This document shows positions 1-6,883 of a stretch of DNA of 15,556 nucleotides, one piece after another. Under the pieces are notes generated by a model. That model was not told the DNA's origin, made no database searches, and worked only from the letters and a program-made list of their open reading frames with translations. The position numbers and the translations under genes are program-made. Position 1 is the first letter of the stretch, and each line of letters starts with the position of its first letter. This DNA is from JALVCQ01 sp964452325 (GTDB taxonomy: Bacteria > Bacteroidota > Bacteroidia > JAADEI01 > JALVCQ01), in NCBI GenBank assembly GCA_964452325.1, contig CAYVLB010000043.1:1-15556 (forward strand), written 5' to 3'.

Positions 1-360
1 AGCCGGTCGCTCCACGTCACCGCCACAGCCACATCTCCCGGCTTCGCACTCATCCCTGGTACGTTAGTACAGGGGCATGCACTTTATCAATGGCCCGACT
101 CGGCAGTAGTGGTCTCTCCTTCCGCTGTCCTATGGACCGGCGACGAAAGCTGGATATATGTGCGAACTGGCCCCGAATCATTTGCCATCCGAAAAGTACA
201 TACGCCTGCCCGGGCACAGGAAGGATATATCATCACCCACGGGTTGAATCCCGGCGAAGAATATGTTGCTGAGGCTGCCTTTCGCGTCGACGCAGCTGCC
301 CAGTTGGCAGGGAAGCCTTCGATGTTGGGAGGGACTCCCACCAAACATCATCATCACTAA
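1..360 (+). CDS. Efflux RND transporter periplasmic adaptor subunit, C-terminal fragment
   Basis: The reading frame is open from base 1 to a TAA at 358-360, so the gene begins upstream and only about 119 residues are visible. Adaptors of this family link an inner-membrane RND pump to an outer-membrane channel in metal or drug efflux. The visible part fits the end of an adaptor: a beta-barrel stretch with ALIPGTLVQG (a 'PG' turn), then the membrane-proximal domain with VVSPSAVLWTGDESWIYVRT, a HGLNPGEEYV turn, and AAFRVDAAAQL at the end. The protein finishes in TKHHHH. His-rich C-termini are familiar in Bacteroidota CusB/CzcB-type heavy-metal adaptors, so metal efflux is more likely than drug efflux, but that is inference. 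The pump gene is not in view. Another HlyD-like secretion adaptor is possible. Confidence 0.7.
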   Translation, partial: SRSLHVTATATSPGFALIPGTLVQGHALYQWPDSAVVVSPSAVLWTGDESWIYVRTGPESFAIRKVHTPARAQEGYIITHGLNPGEEYVAEAAFRVDAAAQLAGKPSMLGGTPTKHHHH

Positions 361-433
361 CTTATTGCCTACTCTTTTTCCCCAACCATTTAGAAATTCT
401 GCCATACGCTATCGCGAGTTAGAGCTATTTGTT

Positions 434-441
434 TACATTTG
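434..441 (+). promoter_or_regulatory. Candidate Bacteroidota -7 box upstream of the small membrane protein pair
   Basis: TACATTTG is a perfect match to the TAnnTTTG -7 element used by the Bacteroidota primary sigma factor. It ends 32 bases before the ATG at 473. No TTG is seen at a suitable -33 distance, so the promoter is only half supported. Confidence 0.4.
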
Positions 442-472
442 CAATGTAGCTTAGCAAGTGTATTCATAGCGT

Positions 473-913
473 ATGAAGTTGCTGGAACGGTTAGTGTGGA
501 TTGCTAGCACCGCTGCGGTGATGAGAGTGCAAGCTGTGCCTACACACAACGACAGTGAATTTTCATATTCCCCAAGCATATTGACTGAACTGGCAGTATT
601 GGATCAAGCCGATGCCTATCTTAAAAAAGAAAAAACGGCCTCAGAAGCCCACCTACGATCGCAAGGAGTGCTCAAGCCAGAAATAACACTAACACCATGG
701 ACCCCCGAAGATGATGAACCACCATTAGGTATACCATCCTTCATATGGGGATGCTGTTTCAATTTCCTAGGCGTGGTGTTGGTGTATATCATGACTGACG
801 AAAACAACAAAGAAACCAAAAGGGCTTTCTGGGGATGCGTCGTCGGCAGTACTACTTGCATCGTAGGGAGTTTGCTTTATTGGCTGCTCATGTTGGGGAT
901 AGTCGTAATATAA
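473..913 (+). CDS. Small membrane protein of unknown function, paralogue 1
   Basis: This is a 146-residue protein that I cannot assign to a named family. A signal-peptide-like N-terminus (about residues 1-21, possible cleavage after VQA) is followed by a polar segment with an acidic/alanine helix (ELAVLDQADAYL). A conserved PPLGIPS motif starts at residue 83. Two hydrophobic segments follow, about 88-107 and 121-144, joined by a charged loop (MTDENNKETKRAF). Cys94, Cys95, Cys122 and Cys129 lie in or beside the membrane segments. The next gene is a clear paralogue. In the core (residues 83-125 of both) 29 of 43 positions are identical by hand count. The ATG at 473 is the natural start because the signal peptide begins there. 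Both genes lie between an efflux adaptor and a terminator, which does not reveal a role. Confidence 0.85.
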   Translation: MKLLERLVWIASTAAVMRVQAVPTHNDSEFSYSPSILTELAVLDQADAYLKKEKTASEAHLRSQGVLKPEITLTPWTPEDDEPPLGIPSFIWGCCFNFLGVVLVYIMTDENNKETKRAFWGCVVGSTTCIVGSLLYWLLMLGIVVI

Positions 914-955
914 CCCAGAAGATGTTATCCATGTGAAACGCATCAACTAATAAAT

Positions 956-1378
956 ATGTCAATCATGAAACAGTTATTGCTAGTAGGATTCGCAATGGCC
1001 TTGAGTATTGCTACCCCTACAATGCTTCGGGCCGAAGCCTCTGAATTTGTGTACGACAAAGTGAAAGTCAACAAGGAACTGGCAATACTCAATGCTGCCG
1101 ATGCCTATCTTACATCACATCAAGCCACAGTAGCGGAGCTCCGAAACAAGGGGATATTGCCCGATGATGTAGCCCTTACGTGGAGCCCGGATGATGCCAC
1201 TCCCCCCTTGGGAATCCCATCAGTCGTATGGGGATTCTGTTTCGGAATCTTAGGTGTACTCCTGGTCTACGTAATGACTGATCAAAGCAAGGAAGAGACC
1301 AAAAAAGCGTTCTATGGGTGTGTAGCAGGAGCGATATTTTGGGTAATATTGAATGTGATTTTCAACGTCATTTTATAA
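956..1378 (+). CDS. Small membrane protein of unknown function, paralogue 2
   Basis: This 140-residue protein has the same plan as its upstream neighbour. It has a signal-peptide-like start (to about residue 26, LRA-EA), a helical ELAILNAADAYL segment, the PPLGIPS motif at residue 83, and hydrophobic segments at about 86-107 and 121-140 around a charged loop (MTDQSKEETKKAF). Cys95 and Cys122 are shared with paralogue 1; the extra Cys94 and Cys129 of that protein are absent. An in-frame ATG at 965 (MKQLLLVG) is an equally plausible start. The 42-base gap to paralogue 1 holds no TAnnTTTG box, so the two are probably co-transcribed, and the terminator at 1403-1436 ends the unit. Function is unknown. 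The signal peptide and membrane segments suggest an envelope location. Confidence 0.85.
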   Translation: MSIMKQLLLVGFAMALSIATPTMLRAEASEFVYDKVKVNKELAILNAADAYLTSHQATVAELRNKGILPDDVALTWSPDDATPPLGIPSVVWGFCFGILGVLLVYVMTDQSKEETKKAFYGCVAGAIFWVILNVIFNVIL

Positions 1379-1402
1379 CCCGATACAAGGATAGTTCTTT
1401 TC

Positions 1403-1436
1403 AAGCCCGTTGCCACGTGGTAGCGGGCTTTTCTTT
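1403..1436 (+). terminator. Intrinsic terminator after the small membrane protein pair
   Basis: AAGCCCG (1403-1409) pairs with CGGGCTT (1424-1430). The stem continues inward through T-G, T-A and G-T pairs to a CCACGTGG palindrome (1413-1420), giving an almost fully paired hairpin. It is followed directly by a T-rich run to 1436. It lies 24 bases after the stop at 1378. Confidence 0.85.
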
Positions 1437-1446
1437 CAAAAAAACA

Positions 1447-1454
1447 TTATTTTG
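1447..1454 (+). promoter_or_regulatory. Weak candidate -7 box upstream of hutU
   Basis: TTATTTTG matches TAnnTTTG at all but the second base and ends 23 bases before the ATG at 1478, the same distance range as the other candidate boxes here. A promoter is expected because a strong terminator lies just upstream. No -33 TTG is seen. Confidence 0.25.
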
Positions 1455-1477
1455 CCCCATTGCAGAAGGGTCGTACA

Positions 1478-3172
1478 ATGCGTATCACCGAAAGCTATAT
1501 CCGAAACATCAACCTCAAAAGCATCCGTGCTCCCCGAGGGCCCCAGCTCAGCTGTAAGGGATGGCCCCAAGAAGCCGCCCTTCGAATGTTACTTAACAAT
1601 TTGGATCCCGAGGTAGCCGAGAAACCAGAGGAGCTCATTGTTTATGGCGGTAGTGGCAAGGCCGCCCGCGATAAAGAGGCCCTACAAAATATCCTTCGTG
1701 CGTTGATCCAACTTGATGAAGACGAAACACTCCTCATTCAATCCGGAAAACCGGTCGGCATCCTCCAAACGCATCCATGGGCACCAAGGGTGCTTATCTC
1801 TAACTCGATGTTGGTGCCCAAATGGGCAAACTTCCAGTATTTCAAAGAATTAGAAGACAAGGGCCTGATTATGTATGGCCAGATGACCGCCGGATCATGG
1901 ATATACATCGGAACACAGGGGATTGTTCAAGGAACTTACGAAACCTTTGCCGCTGCTGCCCAAAAACACTTTGGAACCCCATCACTCAAGGGCAGATTAG
2001 TAGTAACCGCCGGTTTGGGAGGTATGGGAGGTGCACAACCGTTAGCGGTAACCATGAATGAAGGAGTAGCACTTATCGCTGAAGCTGAACAATGGCGAAT
2101 CGACAAACGCCTCGAAACCCAATACCTCGACCTAGCTTTTGACACCATCGAAGAAGCTGTCAATGCTGCCCTCCAGGCCAAATCAAAAGGTGAAGCAGTA
2201 TCCATTGCTGTCCGAACCAATGCTGTTGATCTGCTTCAATATCTGGTTGATCATCAAATCACCCCTGACCTGCTCACTGACCAAACCAGCGCCCACGACC
2301 CCCTTAACGGCTATTTCCCATATCAAATCACCGTAGAGGAAGCATTAGAACTTCGCAAATCCCATCCCCAACGGCATATCCAGTTGGCCCTCGAAAGCAT
2401 GGCACAACACGTCCGGCTGATGCTCGAGCTCCAACAACGGGGCGCCCACACGTTCGACTATGGCAACAACATTCGTGGACAAGCACATACCCAAGGCGTT
2501 GAAAACGCTTTCGACTTTCCTGGATTTGTGCCCGCCTACGTTCGTCCGCTTTTTTGCGAAGGCAAGGGGCCCTTCCGATGGGCCGCATTATCCGGTAATC
2601 CGCATGATATTAAAGTAACCGATGATATTCTCCGAGAATTGTTTCCCGAAAACCAAGCGTTAATGCGATGGCTCGACTTAGCCGAAGAACGCATTGCCTA
2701 TCAAGGCTTACCCGCTCGCATTTGCTGGCTTGGCCAAGGAGAACGCGAGAAAGCAGGACTCGCTTTCAATCAGGCCGTGCGTCAGAAGCGAATCTCCGCC
2801 CCAATCGTCATCGGACGGGACCATCTTGACACCGGATCCGTCGCCTCCCCTTACCGGGAAACAGAAGCCATGAAAGACGGATCAGATGCTATCGCCGATT
2901 GGCCAATCCTCAATGCATTGACCAATACCGCTAGTGGGGCCACATGGGTATCATTTCATCACGGAGGCGGTGTCGGAATCGGCTACTCCCTCCATGCTGG
3001 AATGGTGGTGGTGGCAGATGGCACCGAACTGACAGACCGAAAGCTCCAACGCCTTCTGCGCAACGACCCCGGCCTCGGCGTAATCCGACATGCCGATGCC
3101 GGCTATTCCCTTGCTCAACAAACTGCCCAATATCATCACCTGGCACTCCACCAACGAATTCAAAACAACTAA
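1478..3172 (+). CDS. hutU: Urocanate hydratase (urocanase)
   Basis: This 564-residue cytosolic enzyme converts urocanate to 4-imidazolone-5-propionate, the second step of histidine degradation, using tightly bound NAD+. It carries the family's landmarks: YGGSGKAAR near the N-terminus, the glycine-rich GLGGMGGAQPLA (about residue 179), DQTSAHDPLNGYFP, FDYGNNIRGQA, PLFCEGKGPFRW, and the urocanase signature QGLPARICWLGQGER. In that signature Cys416 corresponds to the active-site cysteine (Cys410 in Pseudomonas). Length is normal for the family. An in-frame TTG at 1460 would add six residues, but the ATG at 1478 is the conventional start. No other hut gene (hutH, hutI, hutG) is in the window, so this copy stands apart from a histidine-utilisation operon. 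ybaB follows after 6 bases and is probably co-transcribed. Confidence 0.96.
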   Translation: MRITESYIRNINLKSIRAPRGPQLSCKGWPQEAALRMLLNNLDPEVAEKPEELIVYGGSGKAARDKEALQNILRALIQLDEDETLLIQSGKPVGILQTHPWAPRVLISNSMLVPKWANFQYFKELEDKGLIMYGQMTAGSWIYIGTQGIVQGTYETFAAAAQKHFGTPSLKGRLVVTAGLGGMGGAQPLAVTMNEGVALIAEAEQWRIDKRLETQYLDLAFDTIEEAVNAALQAKSKGEAVSIAVRTNAVDLLQYLVDHQITPDLLTDQTSAHDPLNGYFPYQITVEEALELRKSHPQRHIQLALESMAQHVRLMLELQQRGAHTFDYGNNIRGQAHTQGVENAFDFPGFVPAYVRPLFCEGKGPFRWAALSGNPHDIKVTDDILRELFPENQALMRWLDLAEERIAYQGLPARICWLGQGEREKAGLAFNQAVRQKRISAPIVIGRDHLDTGSVASPYRETEAMKDGSDAIADWPILNALTNTASGATWVSFHHGGGVGIGYSLHAGMVVVADGTELTDRKLQRLLRNDPGLGVIRHADAGYSLAQQTAQYHHLALHQRIQNN

Positions 3173-3178
3173 CGGGTT

Positions 3179-3511
3179 ATGTTCGGATTCAACTTTAGTA
3201 AGATCGGACAAATACAGCAACGCATCGCCAACATCAAAGAACGCATTGGCAACCTCCAAGTGGAAGCTACTTCCAGCGAGGGTAAGGTCCGGATCGTCTT
3301 GAACGGCCGTCACGAAATCGAGAACCTTTTCCTCAGTAAGGATATCAAAGATTTACCCACTGATGAAGTGTCGGCCTTGATTGCCCAAACCACCAATGAA
3401 GCCGCCCGTAACCTCCGCTTGCAAATCCAGCAAATCATCGAGGAAGAATTAAGCGATGTACTCCCCAATTTGCCAGGATTCGACATCAAAGGACTTCTCA
3501 GCTTGAATTAG
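3179..3511 (+). CDS. YbaB/EbfC family nucleoid-associated protein
   Basis: This 110-residue protein is of the usual size for the family. YbaB/EbfC proteins form small dimers that bind DNA and are often encoded near recombination or replication genes. The visible features fit: an MFGF start, an amphipathic N-terminal helix rich in Gln, Ile and Lys (KIGQIQQRIANIKERIGN), then the VEATSSEGKVRIVLNGRHEI strand region that matches the family's 'V.g..GgG.V.v..nG' pattern, a second helix (ALIAQTTNEAARN) and a C-terminal LPGFD near the end. It follows hutU after 6 bases, an unusual partner. Its last 14 bases overlap the end of the convergent glycosyltransferase gene. No intrinsic terminator is visible between them. 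Confidence 0.9.
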   Translation: MFGFNFSKIGQIQQRIANIKERIGNLQVEATSSEGKVRIVLNGRHEIENLFLSKDIKDLPTDEVSALIAQTTNEAARNLRLQIQQIIEEELSDVLPNLPGFDIKGLLSLN

Positions 3512-4406
3512 CCGAATCCCGCCACCCCTGGTACAAGGCAGCAACGGTGAGATAATCCAATGCCCAACGTCGCCAAGCACGCGGCCATCTCGCATCATCC
3601 ATCAACCGATGCATTCCCTGACGGATAGGAGCACTAAACAAAACCCGAAATAGCCACGAGTCAAAGCGGCGACAGCGAAAGTAATTACCTTCCTGTGGAT
3701 GCTTGGCAATAAACCGACGAAGGGTAGTAGCACCCATTTCGATTCGCTCTGCCAATACCGTATCAGGACTTTTACGCATTTGGCCGACGGTCACCGCCCA
3801 TCGATGGTAACGAACCGTCACCGGATAGTGCCGAGCAATCCGTACCATCAAATCGGCATCTTCGGCCCCATACTCCCGAAATGTGGGGTCAAACCCACCC
3901 ACCGATTGCCACCATTCCGTCCGCACCATTGCATTCCCCGTGGTAAATTGATAGGAAGGCAGTACCATTAAATGACGACGGCGTTTCAATTTCCGATTAT
4001 ACAGGTCTGCCCATAAATTGTCCCTGTGATTCACATAGCACAAATGGCCTACAGCAGCTGTATGGGGCTGCTGGCAAGCAAGTTCCCAATGGCGGCGTAC
4101 CCAATCGGGCAAGGGGCGAAGGTCTGCATCCAGAAAAAGGGTAATGGGCGCCGTCACATACGGTAATGCAAGATTACGAGTGGCAGCCCGCCCGCAATGG
4201 CTTTCGCCCGGATGATGTAATAGCTGTATTGCCGACAATCGATGACGGTAGGCTTTCACTACCTCGATCATCGAGCCCACCCGACCATCCACACATACCC
4301 ATACCCGAAATGCTGGTTCATCCTGCTTAGCCAAATTGGACAAACACCCTTCCAACCCCTCAGGATCCCGGTAAACTGGAATGATCACCTCAACTTTCCA
4401 ATGCAT
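3498..4406 (-). CDS. Glycosyltransferase family 2 protein
   Basis: This 302-residue enzyme has a GT-A fold and transfers a sugar from a nucleotide-sugar to an unidentified acceptor at the cytoplasmic face. The N-terminal VEVIIPVYRDPEG (residues 5-17) is the typical GT2 opening. FLDADLRP (91-98) carries the DxD-type metal and nucleotide-sugar site (Asp93, Asp95). NAMVRTEWW followed by GGFDPTFREYGAEDADL (170-186) contains the catalytic-base 'ED' motif. The C-terminal third is basic and lacks a clear membrane segment. The ATG at 4406 is preferred; a TTG at 4412 would add two residues. The start overlaps the end of the upstream glycosyltransferase gene by 17 bases, so translation is probably coupled. 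Donor and acceptor cannot be predicted. Confidence 0.9.
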   Translation of the reverse strand: MHWKVEVIIPVYRDPEGLEGCLSNLAKQDEPAFRVWVCVDGRVGSMIEVVKAYRHRLSAIQLLHHPGESHCGRAATRNLALPYVTAPITLFLDADLRPLPDWVRRHWELACQQPHTAAVGHLCYVNHRDNLWADLYNRKLKRRRHLMVLPSYQFTTGNAMVRTEWWQSVGGFDPTFREYGAEDADLMVRIARHYPVTVRYHRWAVTVGQMRKSPDTVLAERIEMGATTLRRFIAKHPQEGNYFRCRRFDSWLFRVLFSAPIRQGMHRLMDDARWPRAWRRWALDYLTVAALYQGWRDSANSS

Positions 4407-5511
4407 CCGCAATGATTTTCAGCAGCCGAGGCTCCTGATGTTCCCATGAGAGGGCGGTATCTACTGCTTCAAAGGCATTCCGCGCAAAGCGGCGATAGGA
4501 AGTTTCCGAAGAAGTTATCTCCCGAACGGCTTCAACCAACGCATCTGCAGTATACGTTTTCATAATTGTTCCCACACCCCATCGGCGAACCAAGCGGGCA
4601 TGTTCGGCAAGATTCGACACCACCACCGGCATACCCTGATTTAGATAATCCAACAACTTGTTGGGCAGCGACATGGCACTATTGGCAAAGGCCGGACTTT
4701 CAATACTGAGTCCCACATGGGCCTGAGCCGTATAAACAGGTAATTGAGAAAAGGGAATATGCCCATGAAATGTAACGCGTTCTGCCACTCCCCTACGCCG
4801 CGCCAATACTTTCATGCGTTCCTCTAATGGACCCTTACCCACCACATCCAGATGATATTCAGGGGAAAGGTATTGCAATGCTTCGATCATCAATTCAAGG
4901 CCACGTCCAACGTGTAAAGCGCCTTGATATAAGATGCGAATGGGGGGAACCAGGCGTGGAGGATGATAACGTCTCCGGTCAGCACGCCTTGGAAAATTAT
5001 AAATCACCTGCAAAGGACGAGCATATTCTACTTCGTATTGACGGGCTACAGACTCATTAACTGTCAACACTGTGTGCGGATACCGAAAAAGCATCCGCTC
5101 CAACAAGCGCCATACCTTCCGTTCGAAAGGTCGATGTGCCAGCTCAGCCATACCGGTAAAGTATTCGTGAGTATCGTATACCAAAGGAATGTTTCGCAAG
5201 CGAGCGATGCCCACATTGGGCAACAAGGAATCCAGGTCATTCGCCCACAAAAGGTCAAACTGGCCGCCCCAGAGATGCTTCCATATCGCCCACATAAATT
5301 TTCCGTACATAGCCTTGCCAGAAGTAGGCAGTCCCATTAACCACTCCACCCGATAAGGGGGCAAACAATCCCCATCGAATGTCACAGTGGGACGCGAAAA
5401 ACACACCACATCATATCCAGCAGCAGCCAAAGAACTACATACTTTATGTACCCGACCATCTGATCGCACGTCATTAATAACGCTGACAGCAATCCGAGCC
5501 TTTGGTTTCAT
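4390..5511 (-). CDS. Glycosyltransferase family 4 (GT-B fold) protein
   Basis: This 373-residue retaining glycosyltransferase has two Rossmann-like domains. The N-terminal acceptor domain starts IAVSVINDVRSDGRVHKV and contains LLWANDLDSLLP (about 87-98) and YDTHEYF (112-118), a segment typical of GT4 enzymes acting on lipid- or polysaccharide-linked acceptors. The C-terminal donor domain has IRILYQGALHVGRGLELMIE (191-210), LDVVGKGPLEERM, FHGHIP, and SLPNKLLDYLNQGMPVVVS (281-299), which stands where the E-x7-E donor-binding motif lies in the family. The ATG at 5511 is preferred. An in-frame GTG at 5529 would give six extra residues (MPNFAC). It is the first gene of a two-gene minus-strand unit with the GT2 gene, diverging from the lipid-synthase-like gene at 5624. 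The substrate is unknown. Confidence 0.9.
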   Translation of the reverse strand: MKPKARIAVSVINDVRSDGRVHKVCSSLAAAGYDVVCFSRPTVTFDGDCLPPYRVEWLMGLPTSGKAMYGKFMWAIWKHLWGGQFDLLWANDLDSLLPNVGIARLRNIPLVYDTHEYFTGMAELAHRPFERKVWRLLERMLFRYPHTVLTVNESVARQYEVEYARPLQVIYNFPRRADRRRYHPPRLVPPIRILYQGALHVGRGLELMIEALQYLSPEYHLDVVGKGPLEERMKVLARRRGVAERVTFHGHIPFSQLPVYTAQAHVGLSIESPAFANSAMSLPNKLLDYLNQGMPVVVSNLAEHARLVRRWGVGTIMKTYTADALVEAVREITSSETSYRRFARNAFEAVDTALSWEHQEPRLLKIIADALES

Positions 5512-5560
5512 GCACGCAAAATTGGGCACCTTACCTAAAAGACTGATTGATGATCCGTTC

Positions 5561-5591
5561 CAAGAATAAGCAATCCATTGACATCCGGCAA
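5561..5591 (-). promoter_or_regulatory. Candidate promoter for the glycosyltransferase pair
   Basis: On the minus strand TTG (5591-5589) is followed after 20 bases by TATTCTTG (5568-5561), which matches TAnnTTTG at seven of eight positions. The spacing is within the 17-23 range known for Bacteroidota. It lies 31 bases before the GTG at 5529 and 49 before the ATG at 5511. It interleaves with the plus-strand promoter at 5578-5605. Confidence 0.45.
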
Positions 5592-5605
5592 GGTTGTTAC
5601 CTTTG
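5578..5605 (+). promoter_or_regulatory. Candidate promoter for the alpha-oxoamine synthase gene
   Basis: TTG (5578-5580), a 17-base spacer, then TACCTTTG (5598-5605), a perfect TAnnTTTG -7 box. It ends 18 bases before the ATG at 5624, implying a very short leader. This is the best-formed promoter in the window and probably drives the downstream plus-strand genes. Confidence 0.6.
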
Positions 5606-5623
5606 TGCTGTTAAATTGTATCT

Positions 5624-6874
5624 ATGGACCTTTTTGACAAATTCCGAGTAAACCGGGGCGCGTTGGGAAACTATGCCGAAGTAGGGCATAACTATTTTAT
5701 GTTTCCCAAGTTGGAAGGACCTATCGGCGGGCGAATGAAATTCCGCGGCAAAGAAAAGATTGTTTGGAGCATCAACAACTACCTGGGATTGGCCAACCAT
5801 CCCGAAATTCGAAAAGTAGATGCTGCTGCCGCTGCTGAATGGGGATTGGCCTATCCAATGGGAGCCCGTATGTTGACTGGTAACACGCGTTATCACGAAT
5901 ACTTAGAAGCGGAATTGGCCAATTTCGTTAATAAAGAAGACGCGTTCCTACTCAACTACGGCTACCAAGGAGTTTTTTCAATTATCGACGCCTTGCTGAG
6001 CCGGCACGACATTGCCATCTACGATAGTGAGTCGCACGCATGCATTGTGGACGGACTGCGCATGCACACCGGCAAACGGTTCGTGTTCAAGCACAACAAC
6101 ATGGAAAGCCTTGAACAACAACTCCGACGTGCGACAGACTACTTGGGACGTAATGGCCGCGGTGGTGGTATCCTCGTTATCACGGAAGGTGTATTCGGCA
6201 TGGCAGGTGACCAGGGCACCCTTAAAGATATCGTCGCCCTGAAGAAAAAATACGAATTTCGCCTCCTTATCGATGACGCTCATGGGTTCGGCGTCATGGG
6301 CAATAACGGATCCGGCACCGCCACCGAACAGGCAGTTCAAGAGGATGTCGACATCTACATTGCCACTTTTGCTAAAGCCATGGCCAGCATTGGGGCATTC
6401 GTAGCAGGTGAAGCCGACCTCATCCAATACCTACGCTACAACACACGCTCTCAGATCTTTGCCAAGTCGTTACCTATCCCGCTGGTTATTGGCAACATCA
6501 AACGCCTAGAAATGCTGCGTACACACCATGAATTGCGTCAAAAACTATGGCATATTACCCACCGGCTGCAAAGTGGACTACGGGAAATGGGCTTCGATTT
6601 GGGAAATACCAACAGTCCAGTTACTCCTGTATACCTCAAAGCATCCATTCCTGAAATCATTAATCTTGTGATCGACCTGCGCGAAAACCACGACATTTTC
6701 TGCTCAGTGGTAGTATATCCGGTTGTACCTCGAGGCATCACAATGCTCCGACTCATACCCACCGCCGTTCATACTGATGAGGACGTCGACCTCACCCTCC
6801 AAGCATTCGGGGACGTTTACGAAAAACTCACTGCTGGCAAGTATAACACTGAATCCATTCCCTTAAATCTATAA
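5624..6874 (+). CDS. Alpha-oxoamine synthase (serine palmitoyltransferase / cysteate acyltransferase-like, PLP-dependent)
   Basis: This 416-residue fold-type I PLP enzyme belongs to the family that condenses an amino acid with an acyl thioester and releases CO2. Members include serine palmitoyltransferase, 2-amino-3-ketobutyrate CoA ligase, BioF and the sulfonolipid cysteate acyltransferases. Visible landmarks are NNYLGLANHPE, the SESHACIVDG segment with the PLP-stacking His138, DDAHGFGVMG with the pyridine-binding Asp, and TFAKAMASIGAF with the Schiff-base Lys251. The N-terminal extension (YAEVGHNYFMFPKLEGPIGG) is typical of a Bacteroidota subgroup. Sphingolipid or sulfonolipid base synthesis is the likeliest role, with the amino-acid substrate (serine, cysteate or glycine) unresolved. 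It diverges from two glycosyltransferases, and the GAPDH gene follows after 9 bases. BioF is less likely because no biotin genes are near. Confidence 0.85.
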   Translation: MDLFDKFRVNRGALGNYAEVGHNYFMFPKLEGPIGGRMKFRGKEKIVWSINNYLGLANHPEIRKVDAAAAAEWGLAYPMGARMLTGNTRYHEYLEAELANFVNKEDAFLLNYGYQGVFSIIDALLSRHDIAIYDSESHACIVDGLRMHTGKRFVFKHNNMESLEQQLRRATDYLGRNGRGGGILVITEGVFGMAGDQGTLKDIVALKKKYEFRLLIDDAHGFGVMGNNGSGTATEQAVQEDVDIYIATFAKAMASIGAFVAGEADLIQYLRYNTRSQIFAKSLPIPLVIGNIKRLEMLRTHHELRQKLWHITHRLQSGLREMGFDLGNTNSPVTPVYLKASIPEIINLVIDLRENHDIFCSVVVYPVVPRGITMLRLIPTAVHTDEDVDLTLQAFGDVYEKLTAGKYNTESIPLNL

Positions 6875-6883
6875 GCATACCCG

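Noticed and set aside
5978..6427. Minus-strand ORF of 149 codons inside the alpha-oxoamine synthase gene
   Set aside because: It is antisense to the conserved PLP-binding core and shows no family features.
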